Source: Diplonema japonicum (Eukaryota > Euglenozoa > Diplonemea > Diplonemida > Diplonemidae). Taken from it: a DNA stretch of 64,000 nt. Both the position numbers and the translations under genes were made by a program. The notes beneath the pieces were generated by a model. That model saw only the letters and a list, made by a program, of their open reading frames with translations. It was not told the DNA's origin and did no database searches. Location: positions 248,001 to 312,000 of the forward strand of contig OZ025649.1 in NCBI GenBank assembly GCA_964019335.1. The letters run 5' to 3'. Shown piece after piece: positions 35,462 through 44,075 of this stretch (position 1 is the stretch's first letter; every line of letters starts with the position of its first letter).

Positions 35462-38400
35462 ATGAAGCAAGGGGCGGCGTTGCTGCTCCTACTGATTGTG
35501 CGGTCTCAAGCAGTAGAATTAAAAAATGAAGTCGTGTCTTTGTGGTACAGTGAAGGTGAGGTAGGCAAAGGGTGCGTGAGAGGTAATGGGACTAAGGAGC
35601 TGGAAGAGTGCAAGGGGAGCATGACCTTGGGTGTGATGGGGAGAATGCCGCTGCAGGAGGGTACCGTGGTGTACTTGAGGGGGTTAGAGGACTCATACAA
35701 CCTAGTCGAGTGCGCCACGCTGCAGATTATTAACGCGTTCATCACGTGCAAGATAAGAGAAGTAGCAGTAACGGGAACTTATAGAGTTCTGCTAGGGACT
35801 GACCCCCAGGAAGCTTTCATCACCTTCACTCCTGGCACTGCAGTGCACAAACTCATTTACGACAGTCAGCACTGTGTCCCCTTGTCCCCCGCACCTGCAT
35901 GTGAACCGGGATCCATCATTGCCTTCAAAGGCACCGGTCTCCAAAACGTGAAAAAAGTCAGCTTAAAACCAGCATGCGGAGAACCTGGATGGTGCACGAT
36001 CTTGCACGCCACTCAAACAAGAATCACCTGTAGAATGGAGTACTCCCTTGCCGACGGTGAAGGGGCCAGCAACTGTGAACCTGTGTTGCCAGTCGTTGAC
36101 GTCACGCTCTCCACAGGCAACTCGGTCATCGAGATACCACAAAACATAGCAGTGCTGGGCCCTCCACAGATTGCGAAACTAGGGTACGACACGGGGTGCA
36201 ACGGGGCGATGGGCGTCCACATTGATGGCTGCCGGCCAAATACTGTTGTTACCATCCTGGGCAGTTTCCTTTCGATAGGTGATGGAAGCAGCGTGGTCAC
36301 CCTGAGTGGCAGGACTGGGACAGCAAACTGCACAGTGCTGGCATCATCTTTCGGGAGGATCCAGTGTCTGCTCGAGACATCGTCAGCAGGCACCTTTTTC
36401 TTATATGTGATCTCGGCTGGTGGCAGGAGCGAGGAACTAGCTACGCTGTCCACCTCGTCTCTTCCTGCAGTCACTTCTTTGTCGGTGGAGTCAGGTTGCA
36501 CGGGGGGCAACAACACACTTGGGTTGCTTTCGTGTGCTAACGGCACTGTTATGTCGTTCCATGGGCAAGGTTTGGAGGGGAACGTTCAGGTAGAGTTTAA
36601 CAGCAACGAAGACGAATGCAGGTGCCAGGTAGTGTCGCTACTCCCTGTGCCGTCGTGCATGTTGTTATGTTCAGAGCGAACCACTAAAGTAGTTCTGAGA
36701 GCTATTGTACGCGTGTCGGGCATCAGAACAAAAGAGGATGTGACTGTGGAGTACGTTGAGCCCCCGAAGGTGAACGGGGTGTCGGGGCCGTGCGGGGGGA
36801 ACAAGGATACAAGAGGCCAGATCTCACTGTTTGGGTGCAAAAATACGCAACTCATCACAGTGCACGGCAGAGGATTCTACTCCTCGTCGACTGTTCATCT
36901 TGTGAGCATGTTCCTGGGTGCAGACAGGCCAGAGACAATCGAGACGCACCCGAGCCTGAACGAGACGTGGTGCCATGTGCAGGCAAACCTCAGCACAGCG
37001 TCACAGTTGATCTGCCAGCTGAGCTACCTCAACCTGCCGAAACCCGATGTCGACCTCTACGCAGTGGTGGTCCGCTCTTTAGGTGGGTTCTCTGAGACCT
37101 TCCTTGATGCAACATCAAAAAGCATCCCATTGATTACCTTGGAGCCTCAGCCGTCCATACAAAGCATCGTGGGGTGCATCAGGCCACACGAGACTTTGCT
37201 AGAAGTCTGTGTCATGAAAGACAGAGGTTTGCTCAGCATCCAGGGGAACGGCTTCAGAAAAGGTGCCAGTATGGTGGAGTTCAACAAGGCGCCTGTAAAA
37301 GCGAAGAAGGAAGTCGACGACGTTGATGCACAGACGGACGGCGCACTGCAAGAGATCCAAGGCCTCATCGAAGGCGCGAAGAGCAGCGTCTTTAAAGAGA
37401 ATGAGCCCATACCTCTGTGCTCCATACAGCTGTCGTCCCCTACCTTCATCAGCTGCACAATTGAGTCGAAGGAAGCCTACGGGAGCTACGACGTGAGGGT
37501 AGTCGCCCCAGGTGGCGTCTTCAGCGTCCCTGAAGGAGTCACCATTCTGCAGAAGCCAATTATTGCAGCTGTAACAGGGTGCTTGGGGAACGAAGACCCG
37601 AAGGGGTTAAGACAGCAAGTGGTGGTGCAGGATGGCGGATGGGAGAATGCTGTGGCTATGATGGGGATGCAGAAACGCACGCAGCAGACGTGTAGGAACG
37701 GAGACGCCATCACTATCACGGGGAGTGGCTTTGGGGACAACACAAAAGCAAACGTCAGCATCAGCAGCAACATCAACACGCAGCTGGTGAACTTCACAAC
37801 GACCGCCGTCACCGACGAGATGATCATCATCCAGCTCAACCATGGCAAGCTCAGAGGCGAGCACAAGATTGCTGTCCACACTGAAGGCGGCGACGAGGTG
37901 TACTCCAATAGCATCGACCTCGTCCCCAACCCTGCTGTCCACACGCTTGTCAGTATCGACTGTTTCACGCACAAGACGACTGGCATCGAGTGCAAGTCTG
38001 GCAGTATCATAGAACTCCTTGGCGACAGCTTTAACGACCTGCAGGCTGTCAAGCTGGTGAAGACCGACAACCAGTCCGTGATGGCACCCTGCGTCATCAT
38101 GAATGCCACAGACGCAAAGATTCGCTGCAGGGTGAAGCACTCGTACGAGTCGGGGCGTTTTTACCCCAAAGTTGTGACCACAGGAGGCTCCGCAGCTCAC
38201 AGCACGATGCTCAACCTGATCCCATTGCCCAGGATACGCAGCATAGTGTACAAGGCAGCGGGGCATTGCAGGGAAGGTAACAACACACGTGCCGTGTCGG
38301 GGTGCATGTCGGGCACCACGCTGACCATCGTGGGCGATAATTTCGGTTCGAACCCCGTCGTGACGCTTAAGGCGGGGGGTGCAGGGGGTAAGAACGGCCC

Positions 38401-39370
38401 CCCCGAGTGCTGGGTCATGGAGATCACCGAAAACATGATCATCTGCAGGCTGGACCACACGAGCGCAGCAGGTGCCTTCGAGACGTACGTGCGGCATGCT
38501 TACGGGGAAAGCGAGAAGGCGTTGATATCAGTGATTCCCGGGAACTTATATCTGTTGTTGAAGAACACAAAACTGGTGTTAGCAGTGTCGAACATCGTAG
38601 GCTGGATATGCACCGTAGTGTGGACAGGGTCCCTGGCGATGCTGGCAGTGTCCAACGAGATCAACAAATCGACAGCAGGCGTCGCCACGGACATGGTGGT
38701 GTACAACGCTCTGGGGCTGCTGTGCTGGTCAGCTTATGTTATATATTTTTACGTGTACCCTGAGCTGGGTGTGCCTATCATAATCCAAGATGTCCTGTAC
38801 CCTATCCTGACATATCTGGTGGTGCTGCTGTTCATCTCGCAGCTATGGCGTTTTGGAGGGCAGGGCGTCACCTCCTTCGCCAAGGCATACTGCTTCGCTT
38901 TGGTGTTGTTTTTAATGCGAAAAGCTATCTCCGAAGGATCTGTTTCATCACCGGATTTTGTAAGCACGCTGGCTCGCATCCACTTAGCCTGCGCTGTTGT
39001 AAAGTATATGCCTCAAGTTCACTTAAACTGGGTCAGGAAGTCAACTGAAGGTTACAGTATAGCAGCTGTTTGGCTTGACTTTGCAGGTGGTGCGCTGCTT
39101 CTCCTTCAAATGTTTTTTGACGGTGTCATCAGGCACAAGTGGTCGCTGATGATTACCTTGAACTTCCCCAAGTTTCTCTTGTGCTGTGAGGTGATCATGT
39201 TTAACCTCATATATGCTTTCCAGCACTACTTCCTTTATGGACCGGTGCCCCCAATAGGTAAACAAGAACCAAGCCCCAGGGATTCATACAGGGAACCCTT
39301 GTTCACAGATTCTTTGATTAAAAAACGGCCGAAGAGATCTTCTGATTGTGATGACAACACCCTGCCTTAA
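35462..39370 (+). CDS. IPT/TIG-like repeat ectodomain fused to a cystinosin-type PQ-loop transporter
   Basis: A single exon of 1,302 residues; the ATG follows an acceptor CTCAG by 5 nt. Residues 1-18 form a signal peptide (MKQGAALLLLLIVRSQA). About eight to nine repeats of ~110 residues follow, each with a paired-Cys segment and a strand motif of the IPT/TIG type (ITITGSGFG, LTIVGDNFG, ITVHGRGFY). The last ~270 residues are a multi-span domain. It contains MPQVHLNWVRKSTEGYS at residue 1183 followed by WLDFAGGALLLLQMFFD, closely matching the second PQ-loop and proton-coupling Asp of cystinosin. The first loop keeps the aligned Asp (ATDMVVYNALG) but has lost the PQ. Cystinosin exports cystine from lysosomes; here the large, Cys-rich luminal or external part could bind ligand (inference). 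Orientation follows from the signal peptide. Confidence 0.9.
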   Translation: MKQGAALLLLLIVRSQAVELKNEVVSLWYSEGEVGKGCVRGNGTKELEECKGSMTLGVMGRMPLQEGTVVYLRGLEDSYNLVECATLQIINAFITCKIREVAVTGTYRVLLGTDPQEAFITFTPGTAVHKLIYDSQHCVPLSPAPACEPGSIIAFKGTGLQNVKKVSLKPACGEPGWCTILHATQTRITCRMEYSLADGEGASNCEPVLPVVDVTLSTGNSVIEIPQNIAVLGPPQIAKLGYDTGCNGAMGVHIDGCRPNTVVTILGSFLSIGDGSSVVTLSGRTGTANCTVLASSFGRIQCLLETSSAGTFFLYVISAGGRSEELATLSTSSLPAVTSLSVESGCTGGNNTLGLLSCANGTVMSFHGQGLEGNVQVEFNSNEDECRCQVVSLLPVPSCMLLCSERTTKVVLRAIVRVSGIRTKEDVTVEYVEPPKVNGVSGPCGGNKDTRGQISLFGCKNTQLITVHGRGFYSSSTVHLVSMFLGADRPETIETHPSLNETWCHVQANLSTASQLICQLSYLNLPKPDVDLYAVVVRSLGGFSETFLDATSKSIPLITLEPQPSIQSIVGCIRPHETLLEVCVMKDRGLLSIQGNGFRKGASMVEFNKAPVKAKKEVDDVDAQTDGALQEIQGLIEGAKSSVFKENEPIPLCSIQLSSPTFISCTIESKEAYGSYDVRVVAPGGVFSVPEGVTILQKPIIAAVTGCLGNEDPKGLRQQVVVQDGGWENAVAMMGMQKRTQQTCRNGDAITITGSGFGDNTKANVSISSNINTQLVNFTTTAVTDEMIIIQLNHGKLRGEHKIAVHTEGGDEVYSNSIDLVPNPAVHTLVSIDCFTHKTTGIECKSGSIIELLGDSFNDLQAVKLVKTDNQSVMAPCVIMNATDAKIRCRVKHSYESGRFYPKVVTTGGSAAHSTMLNLIPLPRIRSIVYKAAGHCREGNNTRAVSGCMSGTTLTIVGDNFGSNPVVTLKAGGAGGKNGPPECWVMEITENMIICRLDHTSAAGAFETYVRHAYGESEKALISVIPGNLYLLLKNTKLVLAVSNIVGWICTVVWTGSLAMLAVSNEINKSTAGVATDMVVYNALGLLCWSAYVIYFYVYPELGVPIIIQDVLYPILTYLVVLLFISQLWRFGGQGVTSFAKAYCFALVLFLMRKAISEGSVSSPDFVSTLARIHLACAVVKYMPQVHLNWVRKSTEGYSIAAVWLDFAGGALLLLQMFFDGVIRHKWSLMITLNFPKFLLCCEVIMFNLIYAFQHYFLYGPVPPIGKQEPSPRDSYREPLFTDSLIKKRPKRSSDCDDNTLP

Positions 39371-39948
39371 ATTTTAAGAAGAAAAAAAAAAAAAAGAGAG
39401 AGAGAGAAAAAAAAAACCCTCCCGTCTTCCCTTCTCTTCATCTTCATCTATACAATTATATTTTAAAAGTTTCCAGCGAAGTGTGTTTTTTTTTTCTTTT
39501 TTTTTTCCCCCTTTTTTTTTTCCTTCTAACTTTTGTTTTTGTTTATTTTATTTGTCGTTATACAAGTGAAGTGGAAGGAAGAGTGATAAAAAAAAGGGGG
39601 TAAAAAAAAAAAAGTGAGAGAGAAACAAGAGAAACGGGAGTTAAAAGAAAAAAGAAGCTAAAAAAACCCCTCCCTCCAAATGGGGGAGGTAAGGAGAACA
39701 GCTCTGGAAAGGGTGGCGTGGGAGGGGCAAATATGTTTTTTACTCACGAATTAAAGCCGCCCACCGTAAAAAAAAAAAAAAAAAAAGAAGAACTATGTCA
39801 CTCCATAGTGGTGCGAGCGAGATTTCTTTTTTTATTTTTGTTTTAATTTTTATTGCCCCACTTTGTGACGTTCTCCTTTTCTTTTTTTTGGTTTGTTTCG
39901 TTAAGTTACTCCCACTTTTTTGTTGTTGTTGTAGATGAACAAAGTTTC

Positions 39949-39991
<43 letters not shown>

Positions 39992-40035
39992 ATATTATGA
40001 CACAGGTTGTAAGAAAAAAAAAAACAAAAAAAAAA
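39371..40035 (+). other. Homopolymer-rich intergenic spacer
   Basis: No gene is seen. It has mixed A/T tracts, a small hairpin-like CCTCCCTCC/GGGGGAGG near 39668-39690, and a 36-nt A-run at 39955-39990. CACAG ends at about 40006 just ahead of the eL43 start; this may be the trans-splice acceptor. Confidence 0.5.
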
Positions 40036-40363
40036 ATGGGTAAGCGCACTGTTAAGGTTGGTATCACCGGTAAGTTCGGTACTAGGTAATGTCGACAGCA
40101 AAAACAAACAAACAACAACAACCTACCACAGGTACGGTGCGAACTTGAGGAAGCGTGTCAAGAAGATTGAGATCTCGCAGCACTCCAAGCATTTCTGCGC
40201 GCAGTGCGGTAAGTTCTCCATCAAGAGGAAGGCTGTCGGCATCTGGCACTGCAACGGGCCCTGCAAGATCACTTTCGCCGGTGGTGCCTGGTCCCTGCAC
40301 ACCGTGAACAGCTCAACTGTCAAGTCCACTATCCGCCGTCTCCGTGAGCTCCAGGACAAATAG
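40036..40363 (+). CDS. RPL37A: 60S ribosomal protein eL43 (L37a)
   Basis: Exons are 40036-40085 and 40132-40363, giving 93 residues, the normal size. The 46-nt intron interrupts the Arg codon of GTRYGAN. Conserved blocks run through the whole chain: [51 protein letters not shown] and [10 protein letters not shown]. The zinc ribbon has the first pair CAQC as usual, but the second pair is CNGPC, one residue longer than the usual C-x2-C. The ATG is preceded by an A-rich leader. Confidence 0.97.
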
Positions 40364-40493
40364 AAAGTGTACTGAATTTCCACCCCCCCCCCCCCCCCCC
40401 CCATCATGGACAAAAAACCAATTTTTTTTTTTTTAATTTCTTGATTTTTATTATCACAAGAGGTAACACAAATATAAAAAAAAAAAAAAAAAA

Positions 40494-41240
40494 ATGGACC
40501 AACTTCCCCACATGAGCAGCCTTACGAACAAAGAGCTGAATTCACTTTCGTCGGAAAAAATAAAATTTTTCAAAAAGCACGTGACAAAGAAGTACAACAC
40601 TGAGCAGGGCAGCCTGTCTGCAGGGGACCTGGAAGAGATGATATGGCAGATGGAGTGCATCGAGAAAGAAGTCTCCAAACGGGGAACAGACGCAGATCTG
40701 AACCGTTTGAGAAAGGCGTTGGAACTGTTCCCCGGCTGGAAGGAGACGCTGCGGAAGAAGATTGATGAACGACGTTTGGCGGAAGACAACATCAAAGATC
40801 GTCTGGGCAGCGGGATGGGGTACACGGTAGAGGACCGTGACAGGGAAAACGCGGAATTCGCAAGGGATCTTGGCAAACAAGTTGAAGAGGTACATGCCAC
40901 AGGGCTTGTTCTGAATAATCTGGTTGAGGAATCTAAGGAACCTCTTGAGCACATCGACACTCAGATGAATGAAAATGTAGAATCCTCTAACGAGGCTCTG
41001 GCAGAACTTTCCAAAGCAAGCAAAAATCGTTATGGCACGGTAGGCATGACCTTTGGTATCCTCTCAGGAGTGCTTGTCGGTGGTGGTGCTGCTGTTGCGG
41101 GCCTCGCACTAGCCCCTGCTGTTGCAGTGGCGGGCGTTGGAGCGTACGCCGGCCGTGCCGTTGGTAAAAAACTTGGTAAATCTGCACATGACAGTGGGAC
41201 TGCAGGTATCAACGCACACATTGCATCCGCTCCAAAATAA
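40494..41240 (+). CDS. SNARE-like membrane protein
   Basis: A single exon of 248 residues. The N-terminal ~115 residues are predicted helical and charged. Residues ~122-180 form one heptad coiled coil (LGKQVEEVHATGLVLNNLVE and onward) that aligns with the t-SNARE motif; LVEESKEPLEHID corresponds to syntaxin LVESQGEMIDRIE. A Gly/Ala-rich hydrophobic segment (about 183-225, long enough for a hairpin) and a short basic tail follow. At the ionic zero layer the usual Gln or Arg is Ser147. SNAREs drive membrane fusion. Because the central residue is not canonical and the membrane segment is long, another coiled-coil membrane protein is possible. Confidence 0.75.
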   Translation: MDQLPHMSSLTNKELNSLSSEKIKFFKKHVTKKYNTEQGSLSAGDLEEMIWQMECIEKEVSKRGTDADLNRLRKALELFPGWKETLRKKIDERRLAEDNIKDRLGSGMGYTVEDRDRENAEFARDLGKQVEEVHATGLVLNNLVEESKEPLEHIDTQMNENVESSNEALAELSKASKNRYGTVGMTFGILSGVLVGGGAAVAGLALAPAVAVAGVGAYAGRAVGKKLGKSAHDSGTAGINAHIASAPK

Positions 41241-41865
41241 CTACCTTGTGTAATAAGTAATAAAAAATATCCTCTCTAGCTGCCAAAACTTTTAAAAAAA
41301 AAAAAAGAAAGGAAGAAAAAAAGAAAGAAGAAGAAAAACCTACTAGCAAAACAAGTTTCTTTTATTTTACCCCCTCCCTCTTTTTTTTTTTTGTTCTTCT
41401 CCCCTTACGAAGAGCATTGTAGTTAGCAAAAAGAAAAAAAGGGAAAAAGAAAAAGAAGATGCTATTGGTTTGAACAAGATTATAGATGTGTAAACATTTT
41501 TTTGCTGCGTTTTTTGCAAAAACAAAAGCAAATCCACGCCATGTTTCTTTCTTCCTTTCTGTGTTTGCAAATTCAGTTGTGTTCTTGTTTTTTTTTTTTC
41601 TCTCGTTTTTTTTTTCTTCTTCTCTTTTTCAGCAGTTTAAGCTAGGGAAGCGAAGGGAGAGGTGGGATAACATTTGGGAGAAAAAGAAAATTATACTTTT
41701 TACGTTGCTGATATCCCTCCCTCCCTTTCTTCCATATCTGTCTCTGTCCCCCATTTTATTTGTATGTTTTTTTTTTTTCTTTTTTTCTCTTTCTTTTTTT
41801 TTTTTTTTTTTCATTTTGCAACCAACATTCAAGCTCGCTTTGCAGCCTGAAAAAAAGAAAAAAAA
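41241..41865 (+). other. Pyrimidine-rich intergenic spacer
   Basis: No gene is seen. A-rich then T-rich stretches dominate, ending in a T-run near 41793-41811 and TTTGCAG at 41845, an acceptor-like AG 20 nt before the next ATG. Confidence 0.55.
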
Positions 41866-42945
41866 ATGAATTTGTTAGTAGTGATACACAACTTAAAGAG
41901 GGAGGGGGCACAGTTGGTAGCGTTCACCTTGGCAACGAGGCTTAAGGAGCATGGTACTCAAGTACGTGTTGCCGCAATGGAAGGAGGACCTCTGGAGGAA
42001 GAACTGGCAAGGGCAGGGGTAGAAGTCAAGATCTGCGATAACGAGAAAGAGGTACTTGATTTCAGCAACAACAAGGATGTAGTGCTGGTAAACTCCATCA
42101 TGCTACACGGCGTGGTGCAGGAGCTGCACAAAGCAGGCAAATCAAACAACACCGTTTGGCTGATCCACGAGTCGAATCTTGCTGTTCTATATAGCCAACT
42201 CGAAGGCCTCGAGGAATGCCTTAAAATCAACAAACTTCACGAAAGGTGCGCCGCTGTCGCCTTCGTGTGCAACGCGTCCTTGAAGGAGTTCACCGCCGAG
42301 CACCCAGACGGACGGTTCACATACATTCATAATGGTGTTGATGTTTCACATATTAAAACCTTTGCAGGCGAACGGGACACAGTCCGTTCCACCCTTGGAG
42401 TGGGGCCCCTCGATGTTGTAGTCCTCACAGCAGGTACACCCAAACCCAGGAAGGGTCAACTTGGGGTCGCACAAGCATGTCAAAGCATCAAGACACCCTG
42501 CCTCGTTGTTGGGTGCAGCACAGAAGGCACACCTTACGAAGAGGATATCCTGCAGGCCCAGAAACCGGATGCTCCCAAGATTCACCTCATCGAGCGTGGC
42601 CCAGCAGAGCACGTCTACCGCCACATGGCAGCCGCTGACCTTTATGTCTGCAACTCTGCGATCGAGTCCTTCCCGTTGTCCATTCTGGAAGCTATGTCTC
42701 TGTCCTTGCCTGTCGTGACGACGGACATTAATGGCATCCCTGAGCAGGTCACGCACGGGAAGGAAGGGCTCCTCTATCCTATCACAGACACCACAGAGCA
42801 TCTGGAGAACTGCCTCACCACGCTTGTCACCGATAAAAGCTTGCGGTTGCAATACGGCACCGCAGCGTATGAGCGGGTGCAGGAACACTTCTCCCTCGAT
42901 GCCATGGTTGCAAAGTGGGCGGATCTCCTCCGCAAGGTTCTGTGA
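41866..42945 (+). CDS. Family 4 (GT-B) glycosyltransferase
   Basis: A single exon of 359 residues, typical for a soluble GT4 enzyme. The N-terminal Rossmann half starts MNLLVVIHNLKREGAQLVAF, a pattern of GT4 proteins. The C-terminal half holds the donor-binding EX7E motif (ESFPLSILE, Glu267 and Glu275) and the following PVVTTDINGIPEQV segment. It would transfer a sugar from a nucleotide sugar, with the acceptor unknown. No signal peptide or membrane span is visible, so it is probably cytosolic or peripheral. The start sits 20 nt after the acceptor TTTGCAG. No intron. Confidence 0.92.
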   Translation: MNLLVVIHNLKREGAQLVAFTLATRLKEHGTQVRVAAMEGGPLEEELARAGVEVKICDNEKEVLDFSNNKDVVLVNSIMLHGVVQELHKAGKSNNTVWLIHESNLAVLYSQLEGLEECLKINKLHERCAAVAFVCNASLKEFTAEHPDGRFTYIHNGVDVSHIKTFAGERDTVRSTLGVGPLDVVVLTAGTPKPRKGQLGVAQACQSIKTPCLVVGCSTEGTPYEEDILQAQKPDAPKIHLIERGPAEHVYRHMAAADLYVCNSAIESFPLSILEAMSLSLPVVTTDINGIPEQVTHGKEGLLYPITDTTEHLENCLTTLVTDKSLRLQYGTAAYERVQEHFSLDAMVAKWADLLRKVL

Positions 42946-43084
42946 CCCCCCCCCCTGTTATTTTTTAACTTACGTTTCCTTTTCCTTCCTTTTTTTTTTT
43001 TTCTCCCTCTTCTCTTTCATCTTCAGAGTCTGTATCTCACCAGAAAAAAAGGAAAGGAAAGGGAAAAGGGATAACCCTGTACAC

Positions 43085-43858
43085 ATGTATAAGATGCAGC
43101 AGATGGTGGGGATGGTAGGGATGTACGAGGCGACAGAGGACGAGGAGTATGTCAAGATGAAGGAGATTGCAAAGAACTTACGAGAGGCGTGCAAGAAAGT
43201 GCACAACAAGATGGAGGACGTGGCAGAGGGGAGCCATGAACTGGTGAAGAACATGAAGACACTGTCAACCTGCATGCTTGATAAGTATTTACTGAACAAG
43301 GAATCAACGGGGACGGAGCCGCCAAACACGATACTGCTGAACGTGGCCAGGGACCTGGGGGGGATGGAGTTCGGGGAGAAGGAGTTCAGCGCTGCGCTGA
43401 AGGGATGCAGGAATCTTATCATTAAATTCGACGCGGAACTCAAGAAACTCGAGGAGTACCGAGAGGAGAGGAGGGGGAAGAAAGAAACATATGACTACTA
43501 TAGATACGAACTAAAGATCAAACAAGAGGATCTTGACCGAAGAAAGAAACCCTACGCAAAATCGAACTCATACCTCAAAAAGAAGGCAAAATGTGACGAG
43601 GCGCATGAAGAGTATGTTGCGGCAAACGAGATCGCCAAACGGCACATGATGACCTCTATCCAGCAGCGAGATGCGATCCTTGCCAATCTCCTGCAATCCT
43701 ACCTCAAGTCTTGCTCGACATTCTTCCTTTCTCTCCACACCCGGTTTGCCCAGCTCCACGATTGTACAGTGGCACGCATCAGCTCGCCTCTTCCCTCCCC
43801 ACGTACGTCGCCCCTCTCCTCTGGCCCCACGATATCCGACGAAACTATGTACTCGTGA
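43085..43858 (+). CDS. BAR-domain protein
   Basis: A single exon of 257 residues; an alternative ATG lies three codons in. Almost the whole chain is long amphipathic helices. The last ~90 residues match the BAR pattern: YDYYRYELKIKQEDLDRRK, KKKAKCDEAHEEYVAANE, then an ILANLLQSYLKSCSTFFLSL helix at the dimer end. BAR dimers bind and bend membranes in endocytosis or recycling. The C terminus is a short Ser/Pro tail. A polypyrimidine tract and AG (near 43026) lie upstream. The subfamily (amphiphysin- or arfaptin-like) cannot be fixed by eye. Confidence 0.8.
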   Translation: MYKMQQMVGMVGMYEATEDEEYVKMKEIAKNLREACKKVHNKMEDVAEGSHELVKNMKTLSTCMLDKYLLNKESTGTEPPNTILLNVARDLGGMEFGEKEFSAALKGCRNLIIKFDAELKKLEEYREERRGKKETYDYYRYELKIKQEDLDRRKKPYAKSNSYLKKKAKCDEAHEEYVAANEIAKRHMMTSIQQRDAILANLLQSYLKSCSTFFLSLHTRFAQLHDCTVARISSPLPSPRTSPLSSGPTISDETMYS

Positions 43859-44075
43859 GAGGCAGCTTCAAGTTGCATTATTATTATTTTTTTTTTGCCA
43901 AATCTTTTTTCTTCTTCTTGTTCTCCTTCTCTTGGGACACGGCTTTAAGTTGTCGTTACTTCCCCCCTCCCCCTTTTAGTCCTTATTGTAGTACCCGAAC
44001 GAAGGAGAGGGCAGCAACAAAAAAAGAAGAAGAAAAGAACCACCTCACAGCACCGCCATTCATCATTAAGAAAAG

